Program-made: the position numbers and the translations under genes
Assembly: GCF_030409835.1 (NCBI RefSeq)
Contig: NZ_JAUFQO010000002.1
Coordinates: 286,640-350,639, forward strand
From: Lutimonas halocynthiae
GTDB taxonomy: Bacteria; Bacteroidota; Bacteroidia; Flavobacteriales; Flavobacteriaceae
Direction: 5' to 3'
Length of the DNA stretch: 64,000 nucleotides
In this document: positions 24,725 to 34,384 of the stretch, piece by piece
How positions within the stretch are numbered: the stretch's first letter is position 1
How the letters are laid out: each line of letters begins with the position of its first letter
Notes under the pieces: model-generated
What the model saw: only the letters and a program-made list of their open reading frames with translations
Told to the model about the DNA's origin: nothing
Databases searched by the model: none

Positions 24725-25786
24725 ATGAAAAATCAAATTTTCAATAATTCAATATATGACACCACAATAAGGTTACTTATTATGCTATTGATCATTGTTT
24801 GGTGCCTTTTGATCTTATATCCATTTACAAGTGTTTTATTGTGGAGCCTTATATTTGCCATGGCTTTGTATCCGCTTCATACCAAAATAGCTAAAAAGCT
24901 TGGCGGAAAACCGAAACTTGCTTCAGCACTAATCGTTATTTTGGCACTGGCCATTATCTTTATTCCGTCCTGGTTTTTGATCGACAAGTTGGTTTCGGAA
25001 GTCCAATCAGCTAAAATCGAATTAACGACAAATGGTTTTACCCTTCCTGCTCCCAAGGAGAATGTAAGGGAATGGCCTGTGGTGGGTGAACAAGTGTATG
25101 AGTTCTGGAAAGGTGCTTCTGAAAATCTTGGACAAACCGCGGATAAGTATCATGACCAATTAGCAGATAAAGGGAAAAAATTAGCAAAAGGGGTTTTGGG
25201 TGCGCTAAGTGCCCTAATTCAAATATTAATATCCTTTATTATTGCAGCTGTCCTATTGGTTTTTGGGGAAGCCGGTGAGGGCATTCGAAAATTTTTTAGA
25301 AAATTGGCTGGGTCAAGAGGAGATGAATTTGCTGATATAACCATGATGACAGTAAGCAGCGTATTAAAAGGGGTACTTGGGGTTGCTTTAGTAGTATCGT
25401 TTTTGCATGGCATATTTTTTATGCTGGCAGGTGTGCCCTATGCGGGGATATTGACATTGGGAATATTTGTATTAGGTGTTCTTCAAATTCCGGCAATTAT
25501 CCTGACACTTCCTATCATCCTCTATTTATTTGCAGTAAAATCTACTTCCATGGCGATCATGTGGACAGTTTTTTTAATTGTTGCAGGTCTTTCAGATAAT
25601 ATTCTCAAGCCACTATTATTGGGAAAAGGAGCTGCTGTTCCTATGTTAGTTATTTTTCTTGGTGTAATTGGAGGGTTTATATTTTCTGGATTTATCGGCC
25701 TGTTCACAGGAGCCATTGTAATGTCATTGGGTTACAAATTGTTTATGGGGTGGCTGAATACTAATGAAGAAGCAACAGAATTGTGA
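24725..25786 (+). CDS. AI-2E (PerM) family membrane transporter
   Basis: A 353-residue inner-membrane protein with about eight TM segments in the AI-2E/PerM arrangement: two N-terminal pairs, a soluble stretch of about 100 residues (KIELTTNGFTLPAPKENVRE), then four to five TM segments ending with GAIVMSLGYKLFMGWL. The region DNILKPLLLGKGAAVP near the end is characteristic. Family members export small molecules or act as Na+/H+ antiporters; the substrate here is unknown. It sits between the BASS and SulP genes in the same direction. Confidence 0.85.
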   Translation: MKNQIFNNSIYDTTIRLLIMLLIIVWCLLILYPFTSVLLWSLIFAMALYPLHTKIAKKLGGKPKLASALIVILALAIIFIPSWFLIDKLVSEVQSAKIELTTNGFTLPAPKENVREWPVVGEQVYEFWKGASENLGQTADKYHDQLADKGKKLAKGVLGALSALIQILISFIIAAVLLVFGEAGEGIRKFFRKLAGSRGDEFADITMMTVSSVLKGVLGVALVVSFLHGIFFMLAGVPYAGILTLGIFVLGVLQIPAIILTLPIILYLFAVKSTSMAIMWTVFLIVAGLSDNILKPLLLGKGAAVPMLVIFLGVIGGFIFSGFIGLFTGAIVMSLGYKLFMGWLNTNEEATEL

Positions 25787-25867
25787 GTTATTTATTGAGG
25801 AAAATTAGGCTAAGAGAGCATCAATTCTATTGGAATATCGGCGGATCAATAAATTAAGGATCAAAGT

Positions 25868-27655
25868 ATGAAAAATTCGAATTTTAAGGAAAGCGCATCA
25901 AAAATATTCAAATCATATATTCCCATATTGGAATGGGGACCAAAATATAATAAGAAGACCCTGGGGAATGATCTTATTGTTGCTGTGATTGTGACGATGA
26001 TGTTGATACCACAATCGTTAGCCTATGCCTTGCTGGCGGGTCTACCTCCTGAAGTTGGTTTATATGCCTCCATGGCACCATTGGTGCTGTATGCCATTTT
26101 TGGTACTTCAAAAGCACTTGCAGTAGGGCCAGTGGCCGTGGCTAGTTTGATGACTGCCGCAGCAGCCGGACAGTTGGCTTCACAAGGAACTTCAGAATAC
26201 TACGGAGCTGCCATTGCTTTGGCTATAGTGTCTGGTTTATTACTCATGATCATGGGTTTTTTAAAGCTGGGATTTCTGGCGAATTTCTTAAGTCATCCGG
26301 TTATCGCAGGTTTTATTACAGCTTCTGGAATTCAGATAGCAGCAGGTCAATTAGGGCCTGTTTTAGGGATAGATGCTCATGGAGAAAGTTTTTTAGACAT
26401 AGCTATTTCACTATGGCTTAGCATCAGTTCGATTCATTGGATTACTGCTGCAATTGGTATTGGTTCCTTATTGTTTTTGTTTTGGGTGAGAAGCGGGTTA
26501 AAGCCTTGGTTGTTGGGTTTAAAGATGAGTGTTAAGGTAGCTGATATTATGGTTAAGGTTGGCCCGGTGGTTACTGTTATTGGTACGATTTTTATCGTTT
26601 GGGCCATGGGCCTCGATGAGAAAGGGGTCAGGATTGTTGGGGAAGTACCTGAAGGTTTACCTAAAATTCAAATGCCGCCACTTGATTTTGCACTCTGGCT
26701 TAAAATTCTTGTTCCGGCTCTTTTAATTTCTATCGTGGGATATGTTGAATCAATTTCAGTTGCTTTGACGCTCGCCGCAAAAAAGCGTCAGCGCGTTGAC
26801 CCTGATCAGGAATTGATCGCAATCGGAGCAGCAAATATCGGATCAGCCGTTTCGGGTGGATTTCCGGTAACAGGTGGTTTTTCACGCTCTGTTGTAAATT
26901 TTAATGCAGGAGCTGAAACACCTGCAGCTGGTGTGTTTACAGCTGTCGGTATTGCGCTTACAACCTTGTTTCTAACACCATTATTATTCTTTTTACCAAA
27001 TGCCACATTAGCTGCTACCATTATAGTTGCGGTTCTTTCGCTGGTTGATTTCCATGCGTTGAAATTGACATGGGCATATTCAAAAACTGATTTTGCGGCT
27101 ATGTTGGTAACGATAATTATAACATTAGTGGAAGGAATTGAGCCGGGTCTGATAGCTGGAGTTGGACTTTCTATCTTTCTTCATTTGTATAAAACCTCAC
27201 GGCCTCATGTGGCTGTGGTCGGACAACTTCCGGGAACGGAAACTTTTAGAAATATAGAACGCCATGGAGTAGTAACCGATCCCAAGATACTTTCTTTACG
27301 TGTTGACGAGAGTCTATATTTTCCTAATGCTAGGTTTATGGAGGATTTGATTAACAGTAAGGTAGCAGCCAATCCGGAGATACGTCACGTCATCCTCGAA
27401 TGTCCGGCAGTGAATGTCATCGATTTTTCTGCCTTGGAAAGCTTAGAAGCGATCAATCACAGGCTTAAAGATGGGGGGATTTCCTTGCATTTATCAGAAG
27501 TCAAAGGGCCTATCATGGACAGCCTTAGCAAATCACATTTTCTCGAGGAACTTACAGGTAAGGTACATCTTCGTCAATTTGATGCAGTAGCCAGTATCAA
27601 TCCTAAACTCGCAGATCATACCCGTAATGCAGAAAAGGTATCCAAAAGATACTAG
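25868..27655 (+). CDS. SulP family sulfate permease with STAS domain
   Basis: A 595-residue inorganic anion transporter. The membrane domain (about 20-430) starts with GNDLIVAVIVTMMLIPQSLA and contains the SulP motif LLAGLPPEVGLYASMAPLV and SVSGGFPVTGGFSRSVVN-type block near residue 330. A cytoplasmic STAS domain follows (about 455-570; VILECPAVNVIDFSALESLE). Such permeases usually carry sulfate, bicarbonate or related anions. In this setting, sulfate import or export linked to the sulfatase and desulfinase is the likely role, though bicarbonate transport is possible. Confidence 0.88.
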   Translation: MKNSNFKESASKIFKSYIPILEWGPKYNKKTLGNDLIVAVIVTMMLIPQSLAYALLAGLPPEVGLYASMAPLVLYAIFGTSKALAVGPVAVASLMTAAAAGQLASQGTSEYYGAAIALAIVSGLLLMIMGFLKLGFLANFLSHPVIAGFITASGIQIAAGQLGPVLGIDAHGESFLDIAISLWLSISSIHWITAAIGIGSLLFLFWVRSGLKPWLLGLKMSVKVADIMVKVGPVVTVIGTIFIVWAMGLDEKGVRIVGEVPEGLPKIQMPPLDFALWLKILVPALLISIVGYVESISVALTLAAKKRQRVDPDQELIAIGAANIGSAVSGGFPVTGGFSRSVVNFNAGAETPAAGVFTAVGIALTTLFLTPLLFFLPNATLAATIIVAVLSLVDFHALKLTWAYSKTDFAAMLVTIIITLVEGIEPGLIAGVGLSIFLHLYKTSRPHVAVVGQLPGTETFRNIERHGVVTDPKILSLRVDESLYFPNARFMEDLINSKVAANPEIRHVILECPAVNVIDFSALESLEAINHRLKDGGISLHLSEVKGPIMDSLSKSHFLEELTGKVHLRQFDAVASINPKLADHTRNAEKVSKRY

Positions 27656-28023
27656 TTTACATCGACTGAAGGTCTATCGAGGTAAGGGCAATTTATATAT
27701 GTGAGGCAATAATAATTGATTATGCTCTTGATCAGTTATTGTCAAATAAAAAACGCGGTGCATATAAAAGTTTGGCAGGATAATGAGGATAAAAGACATT
27801 TACTGTTTGACAGCAAACAGTCTTTAGAAGACAGGATTATGTTTGAACAATTCAAATCATAAGTGTATATGAAAACAGTTCAAAGACTACCTTCAATACC
27901 ATAACTCGGGGAAAAACCAGATATCTGTGGGGTGAATAGAAATTTGTTACGTAAATTTATAGTAGAAAATAAAAATCATATTGGATTTTTAATAAGCTAT
28001 ACTAAACTTAACCCTCTTATACC
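27656..28023. other. Intergenic gap between SulP and arylsulfatase genes
   Basis: It contains one short open frame (27722-27862) of doubtful status. No terminator, repeat or RNA structure is obvious. Confidence 0.5.
27722..27862 (+). CDS. Possible 46-residue small protein
   Basis: The frame begins MLLISYCQIKNAVHIKVW and ends EDRIMFEQFKS. The composition is protein-like and charged, but there is no clear ribosome-binding site, promoter or known homologue that I recognise. It may be the remnant of a longer gene or chance. Confidence 0.25.
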   Translation: MLLISYCQIKNAVHIKVWQDNEDKRHLLFDSKQSLEDRIMFEQFKS

Positions 28024-30414
28024 ATGAAAAATCAACTCTTAAAGATTGGATTTTTGTTTTTATTGACCATCACATTAGGTTGTCAAAAATCTGAAAATCA
28101 GAAATCAGCGACAGCTCAAGCGACTAGCGAAATAGATCGTACAATTTTACCCATTCATCACCCGGCAACAGAACCAATAACTGAGATGGATGCAAGAAAT
28201 GTAGAAAAACCTGATATCTTCCATGTAGAAGCGCCTGAAGGTGCGCCAAATATTGTCATCGTTATGATTGATGATATAGGTTTTGGTGCGACGAGTACAT
28301 TTGGAGGCTCAATACAAACACCTACATTTGATCGTTTGGCTTCTAATGGACTAAAGTTCAATCAATTTCATACTACGGCCTTATGTTCACCGACCCGAGC
28401 TTCACTACTTTCAGGAAGAAATCACCATAATATGAATGTAGGTTCTGTTATGGAAGTTGCGACTGGATTTCAGGGGAATCAAGGGATTCGACCTGACAAT
28501 GCAAAATATGTAGCTGAAACGCTGCGTCAAAATGGGTACAGTACGGCAGCTTTTGGTAAATGGCATGAAACTGCAACATGGGAAGTTTCTGTTTCTGGCC
28601 CCTTCTTCCGCTGGCCTACCAACTCTGGATTCGATAAGTTTTACGGCTTTATTGGTGGTGAAACCAACCAATGGGACCCTGTAATTTTTGACGGCGTGAC
28701 CAAGGTTCATAAAAAAGATGATCCAGACTATCACTTTACTACAGATATGACTAATGAGGCCATTGAATGGATCAAGTTCCAGAAAGCAATGACCCCAGAC
28801 AAACCGTTTATGGTTTATTATGCTCCAGGTGCTGTACACGCTCCGCATCACGCTCCAAAGGAATGGATAGAAAAATACAATGGAAAATTTGATGCAGGCT
28901 GGCAAAAATTAAGAGAAGAAACCTTTGCCCGTCAAAAAGAAATGGGAATCATTCCACAAAACACAAAACTAGCACCAATGCCCAGTGATATTAAGGATTG
29001 GGAAAGCTTAAGTGCGAATGAAAAGAAATTATTTGCTTTGCAGATAGAAACGTTTGCAGGATTTATGGAGCATACTGATAATGAAGTGGGAAGAATGGTT
29101 GATGCTATAGAAGAAGTCGGCGTATTAGATAACACTTTGTTTATTTATATTATGGGTGATAATGGTTCTAGCGCAGAGGGAGGATTAGAAGGAACATTTA
29201 ACGAACTGGTTCACTTAAATGGAATTTTCGATGAAGAAACGATAGAAAGTATGCTTGAACATGCAGATGATTGGGGTGGTCCAAATTCTTTTCCTCACAT
29301 GTCTGCAGCTTGGGCTGTAGCTACTGATGCCCCGTTTAAATGGACAAAACAAATGGCCGCTGATTTTGGTGGTACTCGAAATGCTATGGTAATGCATTGG
29401 CCCGCCGGAATTAGTGCTAAAGGAGAAATTCGTAGCCAATTTCATCATGTAAATGATGTAGCTCCAACGATTTTAGAAGCAACTCAATTACCCGCACCTA
29501 AAATGATTAATGGTGTTGAGCAAATTCCAATGGATGGAGTAAGTATGTTATATGCCGCAAAAGATGCCGCAGCAGAAGACCGTCATAAAGTTCAATATTT
29601 TGAAATGTTTGGTAACCGAGCCATATATCATGATGGTTGGCTGGCGCGTGTTGTACATATGGTACCTTGGGTAGGAAAGCCTAGAAATGCATTCCAGGAT
29701 GAAGTATGGGAACTCTATAATGTTGAAGAAGATTTTAGTCTAACCAATAACCTTGCAGCCGATAATCCTGCAAAAGTAAAAGAAATGCAAGATTTATTTG
29801 AAAAAGAAGCGATTGCAAATAATGTATATCCATTAGACGATAGATTGTATGAACGTTTTAATGCTGCTATTGCCGGTAGGCCAGACTTAATGGGTGATAG
29901 AAAATCCTTAACACTTGCAAATGGCATGGATGGGATATTAGAAAACACTTTTTTAAATGTAAAAAACACTTCTAAAACAATTGTAGCTAACGTGAATTTG
30001 GCAGGAAATGATAGAGGAATCATTCTTTGCCAAGGTGGTAAATTTGGAGGCTGGGCTCTTTATATGAATAATGGGAAGCCAGGTTATACTTATAACTATT
30101 TTGGCTTACAGCGGTATACTATTGAAGCATCAAAAGTAATTCGCAATCCTAATGCTGAAATAAAGCTAGAATTCACATACGATGGCGGAGGTACAGGTAA
30201 AGGAGGTATGGCTAAACTGTTTGTAGATGGAGAACTAGTCGGAGAAGGAAGGGTTGAAAAAACACAACCCGCAGTTTTTTCTGCGGATGAAACAGCAGAT
30301 GTTGGAAAAGATGATGCGACCCAAGTTGCTGACTTAGTTTTTCAAGATGTTGACGATTCCGAATTTACAGGTTTTGTAAAAAATGTTACGATAACTATTC
30401 CTGAGTCTGATTAA
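28024..30414 (+). CDS. Arylsulfatase lipoprotein (formylglycine type)
   Basis: A 796-residue sulfatase that hydrolyses sulfate esters. The lipoprotein signal ends TITLGC (Cys20), placing it on an outer or periplasmic membrane face. The metal-binding start of the fold is VIVMIDDIGFG (Asp83, Asp84). The signature CSPTRASLLSGR gives Cys121 as the residue turned to formylglycine and Arg125. YIMGDNGSSAEGG holds later metal ligands. The length and the C-terminal beta-sandwich region (about 620-796) match large AtsA-type arylsulfatases. The activating enzyme is not in the window. A terminator follows at 30450. It fits a role in freeing sulfate from environmental aryl or alkyl sulfates, with SulP upstream. 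Confidence 0.92.
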   Translation: MKNQLLKIGFLFLLTITLGCQKSENQKSATAQATSEIDRTILPIHHPATEPITEMDARNVEKPDIFHVEAPEGAPNIVIVMIDDIGFGATSTFGGSIQTPTFDRLASNGLKFNQFHTTALCSPTRASLLSGRNHHNMNVGSVMEVATGFQGNQGIRPDNAKYVAETLRQNGYSTAAFGKWHETATWEVSVSGPFFRWPTNSGFDKFYGFIGGETNQWDPVIFDGVTKVHKKDDPDYHFTTDMTNEAIEWIKFQKAMTPDKPFMVYYAPGAVHAPHHAPKEWIEKYNGKFDAGWQKLREETFARQKEMGIIPQNTKLAPMPSDIKDWESLSANEKKLFALQIETFAGFMEHTDNEVGRMVDAIEEVGVLDNTLFIYIMGDNGSSAEGGLEGTFNELVHLNGIFDEETIESMLEHADDWGGPNSFPHMSAAWAVATDAPFKWTKQMAADFGGTRNAMVMHWPAGISAKGEIRSQFHHVNDVAPTILEATQLPAPKMINGVEQIPMDGVSMLYAAKDAAAEDRHKVQYFEMFGNRAIYHDGWLARVVHMVPWVGKPRNAFQDEVWELYNVEEDFSLTNNLAADNPAKVKEMQDLFEKEAIANNVYPLDDRLYERFNAAIAGRPDLMGDRKSLTLANGMDGILENTFLNVKNTSKTIVANVNLAGNDRGIILCQGGKFGGWALYMNNGKPGYTYNYFGLQRYTIEASKVIRNPNAEIKLEFTYDGGGTGKGGMAKLFVDGELVGEGRVEKTQPAVFSADETADVGKDDATQVADLVFQDVDDSEFTGFVKNVTITIPESD

Positions 30415-30449
30415 TTCAGATTCATCCGGAATCATCAAATGATTGATAA

Positions 30450-30483
30450 AAAGACAAGCTATGTTCTAGCTTGTCTTTTTTTG
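30450..30483 (+). terminator. Intrinsic terminator after the arylsulfatase gene
   Basis: AAAGACAAGCTA (30450-30461) pairs with TAGCTTGTCTTT (30467-30478) around a 5-base loop, followed by a T run. Confidence 0.9.
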
Positions 30484-30523
30484 TTTAATTTTAATCAAGA
30501 TCTAACTAAAAAGAAATCGAGAA

Positions 30524-32029
30524 ATGAATCTATTTAAAATACCCCTGCGCATTAGCCTTATTTTGACGCTGATATTAACCCTATTTATCTCATGCAATCA
30601 GAAAAAAGATGTACCAACTGAAGGAGTAAATTCTTATGACGAATTATTTTCAAGTATGTATCAAAGAGGCCAGTTTAACGGAAATGTGATGGTCATAAAA
30701 AAGGGTGAAATTGTTTATCAAGGTTCTTTTGGTCTCAAAAACATTGACCCGATAGATAGTCTTGAACTAGGGGATAGGTTTAGATTAGCTTCTGTTAGTA
30801 AACAATTTACAGCTGCCGCAATAGTACAGTTAAAGGAGAAAGGTAAGTTGTCTTATGATCAGAATATTAAAGATTTTATACCAGGCTTGCCTTATGAAGG
30901 AATAACGATCAGGCATTTGCTGAATCATGTTTCAGGTTTACCTGATTACGAGGCCTTATTGGATGAGAATTGGAAGCCTGAACTCAAATATAATGACCTT
31001 GAAAGATTTGTCTCAGGGAATGAGGACATTATAAATATGATGATAGAAATGAAGCCTGGAATAGACTTCGAACCAGAAGAGAAATGGGAATATAGCAATA
31101 CGGGGTATTTGTTTTTAGCAACGATTGTAAGCAAGGCTTCAGGAATGCCATTTGAAACTTATGTCAAAGAAAATATTTTTGCTCCGGCTGGCATGGGCAG
31201 TGTGGTGTATGATTTTGTACCCGGACCAGATCCAAACATGCCTGAGCGGGTATTTGGATATCGAACTGAATTGGATGGGGAGAGAGTTTTTGAGGATATG
31301 CATTATGTGAATCCTGTTCAAGGGGACGGCGGGATTTATGCTTCTTTAGAAGATTTAAGAAAATGGGATCGTGCTTTATATACAGATAAAATTATAAGTG
31401 AGGCTTCAAGAAAAGAAGTTTTTAGTCCTTTTGTTTTGAAAAATGGAGATACTACAGATTATGGGTTTGGCTGGTTTCTTGATAAATCTCCGAGCGGGAA
31501 AAAAGTAGTTTTACATTCAGGAGGATGGGTAGGGTTTAGAACTTTTATTTATAGAGAAATTGAAGAGGATAATTGTTTTATTCTTCTATCTAATAATTCA
31601 GATAGTTACTTAGGTGAAGCAGTGCAAGGACTAAAAAATATCCTGCATGACAAACCTTTTGATATTCCTAAAATAACAATTGTTGACACCCTTAGAAATG
31701 TAATTGTAAATAATAGTTTAAATGAAGGTCTGGTGCTGTATAGAGATCTAAAAGAAACATCTTCAGAAGATTATAATTTTAATGAAGGCCAATTGAACAA
31801 TTTAGGCTATCAATTAATGTCTTTAGAGAAGCATGAAGAGGCTATTGGCATTTTAGAGCATAATAATAGTTTATTTCCTGAATCAGCTAATACATTTGAT
31901 AGTATGGGAGATGCTTATCTCGCTTCTGGAGATACTTTAAAGGCGCTTATAAATTTTAAGAATGCCGTAAAGCTTGATTCGAGCCTAACTTATTCTAGAG
32001 ATAAAATAAAAAAACTGGAATCCAAATGA
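30524..32029 (+). CDS. Serine hydrolase (beta-lactamase class C family) with C-terminal TPR
   Basis: A 501-residue lipoprotein (LTLFISC, Cys24). The catalytic SxxK motif is S90-V-S-K93 in RLASVSKQFTAAA, and the YxN motif is Y190-S-N192. The third motif appears as HSGGWVGF near residue 330. The C-terminal 90 residues form two TPR-like repeats (LNNLGYQLMSLEKHEEAIGI, NTFDSMGDAYLASGDTLKAL). Members of this family act as peptidases, esterases or beta-lactamases; the function here cannot be assigned. It follows the arylsulfatase terminator and is probably a separate unit. Confidence 0.87.
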   Translation: MNLFKIPLRISLILTLILTLFISCNQKKDVPTEGVNSYDELFSSMYQRGQFNGNVMVIKKGEIVYQGSFGLKNIDPIDSLELGDRFRLASVSKQFTAAAIVQLKEKGKLSYDQNIKDFIPGLPYEGITIRHLLNHVSGLPDYEALLDENWKPELKYNDLERFVSGNEDIINMMIEMKPGIDFEPEEKWEYSNTGYLFLATIVSKASGMPFETYVKENIFAPAGMGSVVYDFVPGPDPNMPERVFGYRTELDGERVFEDMHYVNPVQGDGGIYASLEDLRKWDRALYTDKIISEASRKEVFSPFVLKNGDTTDYGFGWFLDKSPSGKKVVLHSGGWVGFRTFIYREIEEDNCFILLSNNSDSYLGEAVQGLKNILHDKPFDIPKITIVDTLRNVIVNNSLNEGLVLYRDLKETSSEDYNFNEGQLNNLGYQLMSLEKHEEAIGILEHNNSLFPESANTFDSMGDAYLASGDTLKALINFKNAVKLDSSLTYSRDKIKKLESK

Positions 32030-32046
32030 TCAATTAAATGATAATT

Positions 32047-32961
32047 TTATTTGATCGGAATCGTTGTATCCAGCCAATGGATGATATTTAAAAGTAATTG
32101 GTAATTCTGTTTTGCCAGTTCATGACTCATCCCAAATCGAACTCTATTCTTACCTGCCAGTTGGGAAGTAAACATGGCGGCTTCTCCAAATACAACGATT
32201 CGGCCATTGCCGAATGTTCTATAGGCACCTTGGTGGTATCCTTTTGCATTATATTTTTCAATATTCCCATCAAAAACCCAGGCCGTATCAGGCAGCATGT
32301 TGACATGACTTTCATCTAAAATAAGTATAGGCTTTGCTTCTTCAGGAGACGTGAATGCCTGACCCGTAAATGAGGCTATTTCGGTGACCGCCTCAGAAGC
32401 GTATTTACCTGAAGTAATTTCATTTTTTACAAGCGTTTTATTTTTTAATGAAAAAACACTAGGGCCGCGCTCTAATGTATCCATGGCAAATCCATTTGTC
32501 ATTTCAAATCCAAAGGCTCTGGCGAGATCTTCAGCAGCTCCTGCCATGGGCATATGATCGGCAATCAAGAAAAGGCTTCCTCCATTTTCGACCCACTGTT
32601 TTATAATTGAAATTTCTTTTTTTGTAAAAGCAGAGGGGTTTGGCAAGTACCAGTTTTCTAAATTGATCGCATTTAGCGCATTAGAAATCACCATAATATT
32701 GCCAGATTCGAGTCTGCTGGTTGTAAACGGACCTGTGAACGATTTGACACGATATCCATCTCTTTCCAATAGATTTGAAAAAGCCTTATAACGACCCTCT
32801 TTTGTATGAAAGTTATGATGGCCTTCGTCAATATAGATTATTGGCCCTTGGCCAGAATCATATGCTTTGTTTTTTAGTTCAGGTTTGTAATAATCGTCGC
32901 CAATTTGCTGGGCATAAACCGACGAGATCATCAAATAAATAATAATATGGAATGCTTTCAT
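32047..32961 (-). CDS. Exported DUF4350-like protein (GATase-like fold)
   Basis: From the ATG at 32961 the protein begins MKAFHIIIYLMISSVYAQQ, a signal peptide; the longer frame to 32988 needs a TTG start and is less likely. The rest resembles DUF4350 and class I glutamine amidotransferase-like folds: GPIIYIDEGHHNFHTKEG, then a long strand-helix region with WVENGGSLFLIADHMP and GNGRIVVFGEAAMF. No catalytic triad can be named with confidence. It is convergent with the serine hydrolase gene and divergent from the porin gene. The same kind of domain ends the M14 peptidase at 40923. Confidence 0.72.
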   Translation of the reverse strand: MKAFHIIIYLMISSVYAQQIGDDYYKPELKNKAYDSGQGPIIYIDEGHHNFHTKEGRYKAFSNLLERDGYRVKSFTGPFTTSRLESGNIMVISNALNAINLENWYLPNPSAFTKKEISIIKQWVENGGSLFLIADHMPMAGAAEDLARAFGFEMTNGFAMDTLERGPSVFSLKNKTLVKNEITSGKYASEAVTEIASFTGQAFTSPEEAKPILILDESHVNMLPDTAWVFDGNIEKYNAKGYHQGAYRTFGNGRIVVFGEAAMFTSQLAGKNRVRFGMSHELAKQNYQLLLNIIHWLDTTIPIK

Positions 32962-33081
32962 TTTACTAAAATACCTAAATATCAGCAAACTGCTTATTAT
33001 TCTTTATAGCTACTGATATATATCATTCGGCTCGCACTTTAAATGATTTAAGTTTGTTTTGAATAATTATTTTAGTTTTTA

Positions 33082-34230
33082 ATGAATCGTTCTGTAAATA
33101 GATTTTTAATTTTCTTATTATTTGTGTCATTCACAAGTGCTTCTTTGTTAGCGCAGGAAGCAAAGAAGAAAAAATTGCTTTTTGCAGCTGATTTAAGGCT
33201 TAGAGCTGAACCAGATTGGAATTCTCGTAAATCTGATGGAACTTATCGAGATGATAGATTTAGATTTCGTTTTCGGGTAAGAGCAGGAATAACCTATAAA
33301 CCAAACGATTGGGCTTCGTTTGGATTTCGAGCCAGGACTGGATATCCGGAAAAGCAGCAAGATCCACATTTGACAATTGGCGATGGCTATCATGAGTTTG
33401 ACTCTGTGCCAATAGGTTTTGATAAATTATATTTCAAGGTTCATAAGAACTGGTTAGATGCTTGGCTGGGCAGGAATACCTTTCCTTTTTTAAAGAAAAA
33501 TGAATTGTTTTGGAGCGATAATGTGTCATTAGACGGCGTTTATATAAGCGCATCATTCGAAACATCAGCAAATTGGATTGATGCTGTTACTTATGCGGGG
33601 GGATTGTTTACCATGTTGAATAGTTTCGATACTTTTTCGGATGAGAGTTTTATTGGAATTCTACAAATAAGCACATCTCATATTGATAACAGGTTAAAAG
33701 TATTTCCAACTTTTTATCATTTTAATCAAATGCCGAATATCCCTGACGGCAATGAAAACTATAGATTTGAATATTCCATTTTTCAAATAGGTGCTGAGGC
33801 ACTGATATCTGAACATCCTAAAATTACTTTAGGAGCTGATCTGTATCAGAACATTCAAAATTATGATGATAATGACAACATCCCGGAAGCTCTCAAAAAT
33901 CAAAAAAAAGGATTCGTAGGGTCTGTGGTCTGGGGAGACCTTGATAAAAAGGGAAGCTTTTGCTTAGGTGCTTATTATACTTATATGGAGCGTTATGCTG
34001 CCGTTGATTTTATTGCACAAAATGACTGGGCCAGATGGGATTATAGCGGACAAGGATCAAGAGACGGTAGATTAACTAATTTGAAGGGTCTTGAATTAAT
34101 GACTGGCTATAGAATCAGTAAGATGTTACAATTGAAAATGAGGTATTTTGTAGTTGAACAACTTGTGCCTTATGGTGACTACTTAGAAAACGGAAATAGA
34201 ATAAGGCTCGATATTGATTTTAGATTTTAA
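33082..34230 (+). CDS. Porin-like outer-membrane protein (alginate-export type)
   Basis: A 382-residue exported barrel protein. The signal peptide (FLIFLLFVSFTSASLLA) is followed by strands rich in Arg and aromatics: LRLRAEPDWNSRK, RFRFRFRVRAGITYKP, WASFGFRARTGY. The chain ends RIRLDIDFRF with a final Phe. This fits the alginate-export/porin group used for anionic substrates. The many Arg residues facing a pore would suit sulfated or carboxylated anions, by inference. It lies upstream of the aryl-sulfate sulfotransferase gene. Confidence 0.75.
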   Translation: MNRSVNRFLIFLLFVSFTSASLLAQEAKKKKLLFAADLRLRAEPDWNSRKSDGTYRDDRFRFRFRVRAGITYKPNDWASFGFRARTGYPEKQQDPHLTIGDGYHEFDSVPIGFDKLYFKVHKNWLDAWLGRNTFPFLKKNELFWSDNVSLDGVYISASFETSANWIDAVTYAGGLFTMLNSFDTFSDESFIGILQISTSHIDNRLKVFPTFYHFNQMPNIPDGNENYRFEYSIFQIGAEALISEHPKITLGADLYQNIQNYDDNDNIPEALKNQKKGFVGSVVWGDLDKKGSFCLGAYYTYMERYAAVDFIAQNDWARWDYSGQGSRDGRLTNLKGLELMTGYRISKMLQLKMRYFVVEQLVPYGDYLENGNRIRLDIDFRF

Positions 34231-34384
34231 ATGATGATATTTTCATTCGATAAGTAAAACAATACCTTCGGACAATTTAAAGGGTATTTCATCATAAATC
34301 AGTTGTTTCCTGAAAGTTTAATAGGTTATTTTATTTTCTATTAACTATCGAGTTCTCTCAAGAACCGGCCTTATCAAATTTCAT

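Noticed and set aside
28411..28905. A 164-residue minus-strand frame
   Set aside because: It lies wholly inside the arylsulfatase gene, opposite the catalytic region, and shows no domain.
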